The notes: generated by a model not told the origin, from the sequence alone. Positions 11,696 to 23,004 are shown, numbered from the stretch's first letter. The stretch: DNA of 64,000 nucleotides from Pseudorasbora parva (GCF_024679245.1 NC_090174.1:18369433-18433432), one strand, 5' to 3'. A program made the numbers and translations.

Positions 11696-12748
11696 TCAAC
11701 AAGCCCCACGCCGTCGCCATAACAACACACACACACACACACACACACCCACACGCACACGTTTGTTTTTGTGACATATGGGGACATTCCAAAGGCGTAA
11801 TGGTTTTTATACTGTACAAACCATATTTTCTATCCCCCTACACTGCCCCTAAACCTACCCATCACAGGAAACATTCTGCATTTTTACTTTCTAAAAAAAC
11901 CCCTCATCCTGTATGATTTATAAGCATTTTGAAAAGTGACATGGCCAATGTCCTCATATTTCAACCTCTCCTGTGTGTCATAATACACACACACACACAC
12001 ACACGCAAAATACAATAATGCACTGTACGCAATACTACTACGAACTTTGCTTTCATAGTGTTCGTTGGGAAGGGGGCAAGCAAAAAGTACACGCGAGACA
12101 AAAAGGCAATTTGACTATTTATTGATGATACTGCACTCACGTGTCACCGTTTAGGCAAATGGTGAAAAGAATCAAAATCAGCTGGCACAAATACTCTTAA
12201 ACAAACAAAAATACGGACCAACAGAACATCCAAAGAAACAGAAAAAACACTGCCTGTTAGCTAACATTACCGGCTTGACATCAGGATTAATCATTCGCAC
12301 GCAGCCTGTCATCCGCGGCAGCCATAGTTTATTTCACACAGAATTCTCACAACCCGCGAAAAGTTCAGACGGCTGATGACATCAGCAGGGGGTAGCACAC
12401 CGACACATCGCTGGGCCTCTGGGCCGTTCTATCACTACACATCAAATTTTGATTGGCTAATGACCCACGTCAGTCAAAGCTATGGTCCAATGGAAAATAG
12501 CAGCTTCAATGGAAGGCAAGCTATTCTACTAGTGCTGGTCCTCGGGGCTGTGATGCGTTTAGATGATGACATATGGAAAATACACCAAAAATAAATACAT
12601 TCTTTCTGGAAATATAATCGTAACTAATATAATATAATATTATATATATATATATATATCATAGACCGTAAAAAAATATATATAATGATTTTGACAGGGC
12701 CAGCAGAGAAGGCCCTGCTGGCCCTGACAGCCCACCACTGTATATAAG
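11566..12748. mobile_element. hAT-like non-autonomous element with perfect 8-bp duplication
   Basis: Element 11574-12740 starts CAGTAGCGTACCGT and its other end reverse-complements to CAGTGGTGGGCTGTC. The 8 bp tatataag flank it exactly (11566-11573 and 12741-12748). Inside are CA microsatellites, a duplicated gatcaac-cgccccacgcc unit, and a repeat starting near 11768 (gtgacatatggggacatt). No transposase frame remains. It inserted into the Harbinger-like element after that had entered the LINE. Confidence 0.85.
11640..11756. repeat. Two CA arrays in a duplicated unit
   Basis: A unit of gatcaac, a cgccccacgcc block, cataacaac and (AC)n appears twice in tandem (about 11614-11692 and 11693-11752), each ending in a CA array. 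The duplication includes the array itself. Confidence 0.85.
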
Positions 12749-12773
12749 GACATCTGACAAATTGGTTTGTCTG

Positions 12774-12968
12774 TCAAGAACCAGGAAAAAAAATTGACTG
12801 AAAAACTGAAAAAAACTGTTTAACCGACGCCTGTTTAACCGACACTATTTTGGGTGGGTTTCTCCCATCCCCATACAACACAACTTCTCTGTCTTTCACT
12901 GCTCTTACAATAACATCAGTCTCCTCGACTGTGAACCGCTCCTGGTGTGCGCCTGGTAAATACACCAT
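12774..12968 (-). pseudogene. Myb/SANT-like DNA-binding exon of the Harbinger-like element
   Basis: The frame starts MVYLPGAHQERFTVEETDV and continues IVRAVKDREVVLYGDGRNPP. The RFTxEET-xxIVRAVK-xxxxLYG pattern is that of the first helix region of Myb/SANT-like proteins encoded by PIF/Harbinger transposons (and of NAIF1-type relatives). Its start lies about 260 bp inside the right terminus, as expected for a 5' exon read inward. After about 45 residues the match fades into low-complexity SVKQASVKQFF. The remaining helices and the transposase gene are missing, so it is a remnant. Family assignment comes from motif memory, not a search. Confidence 0.55.
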
Positions 12969-13266
12969 AATAATAGCAATCCATAATGGAACTTGCGCAC
13001 CTGCTTTTAAAGGGAATGTTGGATGACGCTCTGATTGGTTTATTCACGTTACGCCCAAACCACGCCTATGAATAATGAAGCTACTTCAGACCAACCCATT
13101 TTAGATTTGCGCCGGGCGCAAGAGCCATTTATCCCGCCGGGAAAATAGCAACAGCGCCGAGACCCGCCCACAAAGCTACTTGCGCTTCGGGCTTTGACAC
13201 TTGCGTTTCAGATCGTTAAAATAGGGCCCAGAGACTCTTTCACCTAGATATTATCACATAGAGACT

Positions 13267-16200
13267 GTGTCTGTTCCCCGAATTAGTAAATACAAAAAAA
13301 CATCAAAACTCTTCAACAGTAAAAATTTAATTGATGTCCAACAAATAAACAACAGATATAATACGGATGAACAATTGATAAAGCTTGGGTTGCTGAATAT
13401 TCGATCCCTTTCTCCAAAAACGCTTATTGTTAATGATATGATTATAGATCATAACTTAGATGTGCTGTGTTTGACAGAAACCTGGCTAAAACCTGACGAT
13501 TACATTATTTTAAATGAGTGCACCCCCCGAGATTATTGTTATAAACATGAGCCACGTCTGAAAGGTAAAGGGGGAGGTGTTGCTGTAATTTATAATAATA
13601 TTTTCAGTATTACTCAGAAGTCTAGTTTAAAAATATAATTCCTTTGAAGTTTGGTGCTTTATGTAACATTGTGTAGTGTAATTGATAAATCCCGTTTGAC
13701 ATTTGTGTTGGCTACTGTATACAGGCCACCAGGGCACAATACAGACTTTATCAAAGAATTTGTTGGTTTTCTATCAGAGTTAGTAGTGGTTAGTAGTAGT
13801 GGTAGATAAAGTACTAATTGTTGGTGATTTTAATATCCATGTAGACACTGAAAAAGACGCATTGGGATTGGCATTTAGAGACATTCTAAACTATATTGGA
13901 GTTTGGAGACAACACATATCGGGACCCACTCATCGCCTTAATCATACTTTAGATCTAATAATGTCACATGGAATAAATGTTGATACTGTTAAAATTCTGC
14001 AGCAGAGCGATGACATCTCAGATCATTGCCTAATATCATGTATACTTAATTTACCTAAGGCTGCAAAGCCATCCTCTCGCTTCAAATATGGCAGAACAAT
14101 TACCGCTGCGATTAAAGATTGCTTTGTACATAATCTTCCTCATCAGTTCCATCTCCTCAGCATTACAGATAGCCAAGAGGAACTTGATGCTGCAACAGAA
14201 ACTATTGACTCTCTCTTTACTAGCACTTTAGACATAGTTGCTCCCAGGCACTTAAAATAATCCAATGCCGTGGTACAACGAGCACACTCGGGCCCTTAAA
14301 ACAGCAGCCAGAAAAATGGAGCGCAGCTGGAAGAAAACAAAACTGGAGGTTTTTCACAATTTGTGGAAATAGAGCATGATTGCATATAGAAAGGCCATAA
14401 AAACTGCTAGATCTTCTTATTTCTCAACTCTTTTAGAAGAAACAAACAGAACCCTAGGTATTTATTCGATACAGTGGCTAAATTAACAAAAAATAAAGCT
14501 TCAACTTCTGACGTTTTTAAACAACACAGCAGTAATGACTTTATGAACTTCTTTACTAGTAAGATTGATAATATTAGGAATAAAATTATAACCATGCAGC
14601 CGTCTACTACAGTATCACTTCAGACAGAGCATTGTAGTTTCACTGAGGAAAAATTACACTCATTCACTGCTATAGGAGGAGAAGAATTGGCTCAACTTGT
14701 TAAATCATCAAAATCAACGACATGTATGCTTGACCCTATACCGACTAGGCTACTAAAAGAGATGCTTCCAGAGGTCATAGATCCTCTGCTTATTATTATT
14801 AATTCATCCTTGACATTAGGATATGTACTGAAAACTTTTAAGTTGGTATAATTAAACCACTTATTAAAACAAATGCAACTTGATCCTAAAGAATTAGTCA
14901 ATTACAGGCCAATCTCGAATCTACCGTTTTATCAAAAATACTAGAAAGGGCAGTGTCTTCACAATTATGTTCTTAACAAATTATTTCTTTTTAGACAGAA
15001 ATGGTATATGTGAAGATTTCCAGTGAGGATTTAAACCGTATCATAGTACATAGACTGCTCTAATTAGAGTTACAAATGATTTACTCTTATCATCTGATCG
15101 TGGTTGTATCTCTCTATTACTCGATAGATGTTACTCGATCTTAGCGCTGCATTTGATACTATCGATCACAATATACTCGATCTTAGCGCTGCATTCGATA
15201 CTATCGATCACAATATTCTTCTGAATAGAATCAAAAATTATGTTGGCATTAGTGGAACTGCATTGGCATGGTTTAAATCGTACTTATCTGACCGTTATCA
15301 GTTTGTAGCAGTAAATGAAGAGATGTCACACCGATCACAAGTTTAGTATGGGGTACCGCAAGGCTCAGTGTTAGAACCGTTGCTTTTCACCCTGTATATG
15401 CTACCACTGGGAGATATCATTAGGAAGCATGGTGTTAGTTTTCATTGTTATGCTGACGATACTCAGCTCTATATTTCCTCACGCCCTGACGAAACCTACC
15501 AATTCACAAGATTAATGGAATGCATAGCTGATATAAAAAATTGGATGAATAGTAATTTCCTGCAACTTAATTCAGATTAAACAGATTTTTTAATTATTGG
15601 ACAGAAAAGCTCCACAAGTAGTAACCTAGAATACTGTCTAACGCTTGATGACTGCTCTGTCAAGCCCTCGTCGTCAGTGAGGAACCTGGGTGTGCTCTTT
15701 GAAACCAATCTTTCATTTGAAACCCACGTTTCTAGCATCTGTAAAACCACATTCTACCATCTTAAAAATATATCTAAATTACGGCACATGCTTTCAATGC
15801 AAAACGCTGAACAGTTAGTACATGCGTTCATTAGCTCAAGGTTAGATTATTGTAATGCTCTACTGGGTGGTTGCCCTGCTCGCTTAATAAACAACTCCAG
15901 CTAGTCCAAAATGCAGCAGCTCGAGTTCTAACTAGAACCAGGAAGTATGATCATATTAGTTCAGTTCTGTCAACACTGCACTGGCTCCCTATTAAACATT
16001 GCATACATTTTAAAATCTTGCTTATTACTTACAAAGCACTAAATAGTTTAGCTCTCCAGTACTTAAGTGAGTTCTTAACACATTATACTCCATCATGTCT
16101 ATTGCGGTCTCAAAACTCTGGCCAGTTGATAATACCTAGAATATCTAAATCAACTGCAGGCGGTTGATCCTTTTCCTATTTAGCACCTAAACTCTTGAAC

Positions 16201-16280
16201 AGCCTTCCTAGCATTGTTGGAAAGCAGACACACTCTGTCGGTTTAAATCTAGACTAAAAACACATCTCTTTACTATGTCA
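13267..16280 (+). pseudogene. LINE ORF2: AP endonuclease and reverse transcriptase, decayed
   Basis: Reading across frames, the AP-endonuclease domain shows [12 protein letters not shown] (13384), LCLTETWL (13464), YRPPG (about 13720), VGDFNIHVD (13820) and SDHCLI (about 14011). The reverse transcriptase follows with LDPIPTRLLKEMLPEVI (about 14733), [13 protein letters not shown] (motif A, present twice, 15133-15216), [20 protein letters not shown] (motif B, about 15346) and [12 protein letters not shown] (motif C with YADD, about 15448). The thumb and C-terminal LHWLPIKHCIHFKILL lie near 15980. Frame breaks occur around 13638-13800, 14260-14474, 14851-15128, 15346-15368, 15580-15677, 15904 and 16167. 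The 42-bp in-frame duplication over motif A is an extra lesion. It is a clear L2/CR1-like LINE pol pseudogene. Confidence 0.9.
15133..15216 (+). repeat. 42-bp tandem duplication in RT motif A
   Basis: Two consecutive 42-bp units (15133-15174 and 15175-15216), both encoding [13 protein letters not shown], differ by about one or two bases. The duplication keeps frame (14 codons). Confidence 0.95.
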
Positions 16281-16917
16281 TACACATGGAACATTTTTAA
16301 CTTTCATTATTTAAATCAACTGACTGATTGTTAGGCTGCATAAACTAGGTCAGCCCGGAACCAGGAACATTTCCCATAACACCTGATGTACTTGTTATAC
16401 AGCATAAAATGAGTGAAATCTACGCTAATGTTAGTTTCTCTGTTTATCCCGAGGTTTATCCGGGATCCGGCCCGTGTCCGGATTGGATGGTGGACCTGCG
16501 CCTGGACTAACGCATCCTGTAATTCCGATCTTTCATGTATTTATACTCCTGTGTAATCAACGCACCATCCTAAATAAACCTGTCTCTTCCGTGATACCCT
16601 AAAATTTTGAATATTCCGATCTAATATGATTTCTGACCTGTAAGGTTGCCAGAATAATAATCATACATGGTGTGTTAATAGGCCAGAGGAGAACTGGCAC
16701 CCCGACTGAGTCTGGATTCTCCCAAGGTTTATTTTTCACCATCATGCCCTGATGGAGTTTTGGTTCCTTGCCACTGTCACCTTTGGCTTGGCTTGCTCAG
16801 TTGGGGACACTAAAATTATGATCAAAATTATTCAACTAATTATACAAATAAAATTTATGAATTAGGTTTTAATTAATTCTATAAACTATAATACTGATCT
16901 GCCAACATTGTCGCTAT

Positions 16918-16958
16918 ATAATTGTCACGGTTGGTAAATCTGCTGTCTCATTCTAGTC

Positions 16959-17005
<47 letters not shown>

Positions 17006-17430
17006 GTGCAGGTGTATGTTGTGTGGGTGTGTCTCGTTATGTTGTTTGTTCTGAGGGGCGTGGTCACTGGTTAGCCTGATCAGCGGCAGCTGTTCATGAT
17101 CATCACAGCCTACTTAATGCCTTCTCTCCCTCTCCATGTTGTCAGATCGTTGTTTGAGTTCCCCGTGTCGCGTGCCTGTTCCATGTTCCTCGTGTTCCCT
17201 GTGTACCGGACTCTGGACTCTTCACTCATCGATCTCACCAACTCACCACGGACTTACCCTCACTATTGCACGCAGTCATCAGGATCCCATCTCAGTCCCT
17301 GTGTCAAGCTCTACCGCTTCATCACAGAAGTATCTGTGCAACGATCTTCCATTACCATTCTGAGTATCTGTTCAATAAACATTATCTTTTGCATTGCAAT
17401 TGCTTCCGTCCTGTTTATCATTACAATAAT
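16918..17430 (+). mobile_element. Solo LTR with 5-bp target duplication
   Basis: The LTR 16923-17425 starts TGTCACGG and ends CATTACA, flanked on both sides by ataat (16918-16922 and 17426-17430). It has an AATAAA signal near 17372-17377 and a TG microsatellite near its 5' end (about 16961-17000). The sister LINE fragment near 7530-7550 shows the empty site. Ends and duplication length suit a gypsy-type LTR; internal sequence is absent, so it arose by LTR-LTR recombination. Confidence 0.85.
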
Positions 17431-17573
17431 AAATTAAAATAAGCTGATAACATCACTGTTTTCTCCAGAACGACTGCACAGCCAAATCTATTTTTGTTGC
17501 AATATTATCCTGTTTGACACTGTGAAGCTGCTTTGACACATTCGTGATTGTAAAAGCGCTATATAAATAAAGT

Positions 17574-17601
17574 TGATTAATTGATTGATTGATTGATTGA
17601 T
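17574..17601. repeat. (GATT)n tail of the LINE
   Basis: About six GATT units directly after the aataaagttgatt 3' end, the short tandem tail typical of L2-like LINE insertions. Confidence 0.85.
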
Positions 17602-18595
17602 TTGAAAGCGAGATGCTAATGGTCTAATCCGATCTAATGATCTATGCTAGGCTGGAGCTATACGTGGTATCGCCAAACTCAGGAAACGACTGGATGAATA
17701 GGAGAAAGGTAAAAATCAATTGTTTTACTCAAGGGTAGTTGCAGACCTGCAAACTTGTCGCTTTTTGACGACAATCGCAATTTTCTTAGTCAATTGGGTC
17801 ATTAACGTGAATCGCATAGAACCGAAGAGGTTTTTTTTTTTGGGGGGGGGGGGGGGTCTACAGTTCTATATTGGATAATTCTTATAACTGACATTTCTCT
17901 GGGCCAATCAGAATCTTAGTACTTGCATCAGAATCTTGAAGCACACAGTGTCAACTGAGCTCGCCATTTAATAAGACGCCTGGCTACCACGCGAGTCTGA
18001 CAGATGGAAGGAAGCAAGCTTAGTGTTCAATTCAAGCATGAGGCGGGGGACGGGGGACTTCTGGCACTTTAAAAAAAGTGAATTTTCATCCCCCGCACTT
18101 TTACTGGGTCTCACCGATCCAAGTCGACCCGCTCCGAGCGGGATTCAAACCCGCGTTACCTGCGCGATGGCGGGCAAGTTAACAGGGATGCTAAATACAG
18201 CTTTCTCTACCTCGGTTGATTGTGCGCTTTTTGAGGTCACGGACAAGTGTATTAATACATAGAAACCAATGTGAATACATCAAGATTTAAATTCAGAGAC
18301 AAAAAAATAATCATATGCATATGCATGACCTGTCATTTTATTCGTATCTAAATATGAGGAGGACGCTCTCACAGAAAGTCCAAAAGCGGATTCATGGAAA
18401 CGTACTGTCACGCTGGAGCTGCAGCTGAAGGAAAACCACCGTTATGAGAGATCAAACGTGACAACGACAATCAGACGATTGTGACAATATATGCTTTATG
18501 TGTGTTTTTCAAGCCATCTCAATGTAGGGTATTTATTGACAATAAAATAGGCCTATATCATATGAATAATGCAGTGCTAACTGACAGCTTTTTAA
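17602..18595. other. No gene seen; T11-G15 tract
   Basis: No supported gene. A run of 11 T followed by 15 G lies at 17831-17856. A short minus-strand segment at about 18120-18160 resembles a tRNA T-arm (gggtttgaatcccgc) but lacks a cloverleaf. Confidence 0.5.
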
Positions 18596-18603
18596 ATGTT
18601 TAT

Positions 18604-19065
18604 CTTCTGCTCACCAAAGCTGCATTTATTTAATCAAAAATACAGTTATATTGTGAAATACTATTACAAATGAAAACAGACTTTTTCTATGTGAATATAG
18701 TAAAGTGTAATTTATTCCTGTGATCAAAGCTGAATTTATCATCATTACTCCAGTCTCAGTGTCATATGATCCTTCACTAATCATTCTCATATGAGGATTT
18801 CATAGTCAAGAAACATTTATGATTATTATCTGTGTTGAAAACAGTTGTGCTGCTTAAAAATGTTGTGGAAACCATGATACATTTTATTTTATTTTACATA
18901 AATGAAGCAGCACCATGAGCAGCAAAACTGTTTTCAACACTGATAATAATCATAAATGTTTGTTGAGCATCAAATCCTAATATGAGAATGATTAGTGACA
19001 CTGAAGACTGGAGTAATGATGATAAATTCAGATTTAATCACAGAAGTAAATGACACTACTATATA
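18604..19065. repeat. Inverted pair of a dispersed repeat
   Basis: About 18604-18880 (+) and 18895-19065 (-) are inverted copies: tgttgaaaacagt occurs direct near 18833 and inverted near 18929, and the atcattactccagt block near 18740 returns inverted near 19005. A spacer of about 50 bp separates the arms, giving strong hairpin potential. Confidence 0.8.
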
Positions 19066-19084
19066 TTCACGTAGCGAACAGATG

Positions 19085-19190
19085 ATTTACATCAGAATAA
19101 TATTTCACAGTCTTTTTTATTTGTGTTATGAGAAATGTATGACATATGAAATGTGTAATTTCTCTTTAAGTCACGCTCAGAAATGCCCCA
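19085..19190 (-). repeat. Dispersed repeat, also at 53600-53690
   Basis: The reverse complement contains aaagagaaattacacatttc and acacaaataaaaaagactg, which recur on the plus strand at about 53619-53683. Confidence 0.7.
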
Positions 19191-19197
19191 TCAAATC

Positions 19198-20020
19198 AAT
19201 ACAAACGCGGAAAAGAAGACAATGCTGAATAAAGTCGTAGTTTTTGCTATTTTTGGGCCAAAATGTATTTTCAATGCTTAAAGAAATTCTAATTAACCCA
19301 CTGATGTCACATTTATATGCACGCCCCCAACATTTGTATCTGTCCAAACATGTTAATTGTCAGGCGGAAGCCGAATCATCAGGTAAACAAGCTGCTCTCA
19401 TGGACACACTTCATGTTCCAGGCTGTTCAGGAGACGAGAGGACTTTTCTACCCTTCCCACAGATAAAAAATGTCAACAATCATGGTTGATGTTTATAATC
19501 TGATACCACAACAATATAATTCAAGATCTTTCGTTTGTTCGACCCATTTCAAGGAAGCTTTACTCAGCACCAATAAAAACACCAATAAACAAGTAAGCTG
19601 CATTTTATCAATCTCCATTTGAGATGTTTTGCTTAAAGTGTCATTTAGTCGGTCTGTGTTCTGTCAGGACGGTCAGGACTCACGAGCTGAACAGTTGAAT
19701 TCCTGTGAGCTGCTGAAATAAGCCAATCAGAGCAGAGCTTAACATTAATATTTATGACCCTTCCAAATAAGGCAAAAAGCATTACATCCTAGGGACAATT
19801 TATAGGGTTGTAAATGGACCTGTAAAACTATATCTGGTAAATGTTTGCCCTTAAATAAGCCACATACCCTCTATGTAGATATCAGAGAACAATTTAACAT
19901 ATTGTTTCAAATTATTCTAGGGCGCCTTTAAACTGTGTTCCGAAGATGAACGGAGGTCTTACGGGTGTGAAACGACATAGGGTGAGTCATTAATGACATT
20001 AATTTCATTTTTGGGTAAAC
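19198..20020 (+). mobile_element. Right half of a TTAA palindromic element, split by another TTAA element
   Basis: 19203-19305 matches 22305-22410 and 19932-20010 matches 22508-22600 of the palindromic element at 21884-22612. Between them lies a different repeat whose right terminus is AGGCGCCCTAGAATAA (reverse complement) abutting TTAA at 19928-19931. The same TTAA is uninterrupted in the 22.5-kb copy. About 110 bp of the host copy are missing at the left junction, so the insert's left end is not intact. Confidence 0.7.
19306..19931 (-). mobile_element. TTAA-target element, family with AGGYGCCCTAGAAT terminus
   Basis: Read on the minus strand from 19927 it starts AGGCGCCCTAGAATAA and continues through gtccctaggatgtaatg and a ctctgctctgattggctta block. 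The copy at 27053 on the plus strand has the same order but lacks about 86 bp near its start. The TTAA target suggests piggyBac or Kolobok type. No transposase is visible. Confidence 0.65.
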
Positions 20021-20589
20021 TAACTATTAAACATCGCAACATGATTGCTTTGAAATGGGTCCATGTCAAAGTATCAATAAAGTAGTCAAGAGAAAAGTAT
20101 GTTTTATCCTGTTTCATGGTTATTCCTGGTCATATACAATGCTTTTGTACAAATATTGACAGACTTTATGTATATAATCTATAAAAAAATCTGACTGAGC
20201 TTAAACGTTCAATTCTCTCATATCAACTAATCTATCTTCATAACTTTTACTTGCATTGACGTATACTATTTTTTCTTTTAGTTGTCCTCTTTCATAAATA
20301 GCTATTTTCTTCTTGCTGTGTAAATTTGTTTAAATTCTTAATATATTTCAATCATGTAATATTCTGCAGAAGAGCGAAATGAATCTTGCTGCTTCTCTCA
20401 TGAGAAGTGAATCTCGGTGATCCACAGCTTGTGATTGGCTGTTCACTGCTGATGTCACCTGAACTCAGGATTAAAGCCTGAGTTGACACAGAAAGCTGAT
20501 GATCAGCATCATGGGACCAACAAAGCCTGAATAGATTGGTTTGGTTTTGTCAACTCAAAACTAATCCTGTAACTCTGAGTTTGTTAATC
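20021..20589. other. No gene seen
   Basis: No supported gene. Nested short complementary words near 20475-20575 (aactcaggatt, cctgagtt, aactctgagttt) give some hairpin potential. Confidence 0.4.
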
Positions 20590-21175
20590 TACCATCATGG
20601 TACAGGCCCCATGTCTTTCAGCACGTCATTGGCAAGTGCTTGGAAGACCACGGGGGCATTGGACAGCCCGAAGGGCATAACTAGATATTCAAAGTGCCCC
20701 CTGGGGGTATTAAACGCAGTCTTCCATTCATCCCCCTCCCTGATGCAGACAAAATGATAAGTGTTGCGGAGATCTAACTTCGTAAAAAAGGAAGCTCCCT
20801 GCAGCCGCTCGAAGGCTGACGACATCAGTGGCAAAGGATAGGTATTCTTTGCCGTGATGTTATTCAGCCCCCCGAGAGTCGATACAAGGCCGCAGAGAAC
20901 CATCCTTCTTACCCACAAAGAAGAATCCGCAGGAGAAGAGGAAGGGCGGATGATCTTGGCTGCTATATCAGAAATATATTTCTCCATGACCTTCCTTTCC
21001 GGAGCAGAAAGCGAGTATAATCTGCCCTTAGGCGGTGACGTACCTGGCAATAACTCTATAGCAGTCATAGGGACGATGTGGAGGAAGAGAAGCATTCAGA
21101 GACTTACTGAACACCTCCTTCAGGTCCAGGTACTCCTCGGGCACGTTTGACAGGTCCATGGACTCCTCCTGAAAC
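20590..21175 (-). pseudogene. Ty3/gypsy pol fragment (reverse transcriptase)
   Basis: On the minus strand the segment before the RT contains [15 protein letters not shown] (about 21150) and [18 protein letters not shown] (about 21050), typical of gypsy pol just upstream of and at the start of RT. It continues with [26 protein letters not shown] (motif A), [20 protein letters not shown] and [15 protein letters not shown] (motif B), and then stops abruptly at about 20592 before the YxDD block. A frame break near 20870-20900 disrupts the GKKDGSLRP region. No LTR, integrase or gag is found beside it. This is a short truncated copy with no activity. Confidence 0.9.
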
Positions 21176-21328
21176 ACAGAACACAACACGGGGTTCTGCC
21201 CACCTGCATGGGTTCAGGATCTTGGAGATGAAGTGCAAACGGTCCTTGATAGCACAGGGACTACAATGGGCAGATCTTGAACGAAGATTCAGACAAGAAC
21301 TCCATTATATAAACATCCACTTCAGCAG

Positions 21329-21879
<551 letters not shown>

Positions 21880-22616
21880 TTAAAGGGTTAGTTCACCCAA
21901 AAATTAAATTTATGTCATGATGACTCACCCTAATGTTGTTCCAAACCCGTAAGACCTCCGTTCATCTTCGGAACACAGTTTAAGATATTTTATATTCAGT
22001 CCGACAGCGTATCTAAGTGTAGGCACACTATACTGTGTCCATGTCCAGAAAGGGAATAAAAACATAACCAAAGTAGTCCATGTGTGACAGCAGTTATTTA
22101 ATTAGAATCTATTGAAGTCTTCTCTTCCACGTTTGTTTTCAAACCTCAAATAAGGATTCAAATGGTCATAAATCAGTGTATTGATTCATGATTCGGATCA
22201 CCAATGTCACGTGATTTCAGCAGTTTGACACGCGATCCAAATCATGAATCAATCCGCTGATTCATGACTATTTGAATCTTTATTTGAGGTTTGAAAACAA
22301 ACGCGGAACAATTATAACACTATAAAAAGACAATGCTGAATAATTTTTGTTTTTTTTGGACCAAAATGTATTTTCGATGCTTCAAGAGATTCTAACTAAC
22401 TAACTGATGTCACACATGGACAACTTTGATGATGTTTTTATTCCCTTTCTGGACATGGACAGTATAGTGTGCCCACACATATACGCTGTCGGACTAAATA
22501 TAAAATATCTTAAACTGTGTTGTGAAGATGAACAGAGGTCTTACGGGTGTGGAACACCATTAGGGTGAGTCATTAATGACATAAATACATTTTTTTTTGG
22601 TGGACTAACCCTTTAA
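21880..22616. mobile_element. 729-bp palindromic TTAA element
   Basis: Element 21884-22612 starts AGGGTTAGTTCACCC and ends with the inverted form ggactaaccct, flanked by TTAA (21880-21883 and 22613-22616). Its two halves are largely reverse complements (cgtaagacctc..., ccatgtccagaaaggg..., tgattcatgattcgg...), so the single strand can fold as one long hairpin. The agggttagttcaccc terminus is that of Angel-type fish MITEs (from memory). No coding capacity. Confidence 0.88.
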
Positions 22617-22788
22617 GAAAACAAATTTGTTTCAGCTTTTTAATTTATTCTGTTAAAGTTTATTTTTTTCTTTCTATTTTATAGGCCTATGTTTCTATGC
22701 ATGGCGTTTTACTTTTATTATTATTTAATTGTATGTAACCTTTGCAGTTTTTTATGTACTTGTATTTTTGATACCTTGGCATTTAGTT

Positions 22789-22789
<1 letters not shown>
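22617..22789. other. No gene seen
   Basis: Short AT-rich gap between the palindromic element and the microsatellites upstream of the BCR-like promoter. Confidence 0.5.

Positions 22790-22875
<86 letters not shown>
22790..22875. repeat. (AC)n microsatellite upstream of the BCR-like gene
   Basis: About 43 AC units, ending about 330 bp upstream of the start codon. Confidence 0.98.
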
Positions 22876-22877
<2 letters not shown>

Positions 22878-22895
22878 ATGCCAACTGCTGTAAAG

Positions 22896-22984
22896 GAGAA
22901 GAAGAAGAAGAAGAAGAAGAAGAAGAAGAAGAAGAAGAAGAAGAAGAAGAAGAAGAAGAAGAAGAAGAAGAAGAAGAAGAAGAA
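22896..22984. repeat. (GAA)n triplet array upstream of the BCR-like gene
   Basis: About 29 near-perfect GAA units, ending 43 bp from the CRE and about 220 bp from the ATG. Pure purine on one strand, so triplex formation is possible. Confidence 0.98.
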
Positions 22985-23004
22985 TCATGTAAACGGCATA
23001 TGGA

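Larger units (their letters stand above)
11021..13229. mobile_element. Harbinger-like DNA transposon with Myb/SANT-like exon
   Basis: The element begins GGGCCCTATCTTGC and ends with the reverse complement of GGGCCCTATTTTAACG. It interrupts the LINE between ORF1 and ORF2. A minus-strand exon near its right end encodes a Myb/SANT-like peptide (12774-12968), the second protein type known for PIF/Harbinger elements. No DDE nuclease is visible. A younger hAT-like element (11574-12740) sits inside. Target duplications are not clear (gta left, aga right). Confidence 0.6.
10196..17601 (+). mobile_element. L2/CR1-like non-LTR retrotransposon, nested and dead
   Basis: The LINE reads 5' to 3' as ORF1 (esterase domain), ORF2 (AP endonuclease plus reverse transcriptase), a 3' UTR shared with 6884-7700, and a tail gcgctatataaataaagttgatt followed by (GATT)n at about 17574-17601. 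It is split by a Harbinger-like element (11021-13229) between the ORFs and by a solo LTR (16923-17425) in the 3' UTR. Without these insertions it would be about 4.7 kb. Frameshifts and stops in both ORFs make it inactive. Esterase-bearing ORF1 is known for CR1/L2-type fish LINEs; the exact clade is inferred. Confidence 0.88.

Noticed and set aside
11586..11819. Open frames rich in His-Thr or Val-Cys
   Set aside because: They are translations of CA microsatellites; the same holds for 21147-21536, 21261-21452 and 58512-58793.
18110..18185. tRNA-like T-arm (gggtttgaatcccgc) on the minus strand
   Set aside because: No acceptor stem, D-arm or anticodon arm can be built; at best a decayed SINE piece.
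22752..22988. Minus-strand frame of Leu and Val-Cys runs
   Set aside because: Produced entirely by the GAA and CA arrays.
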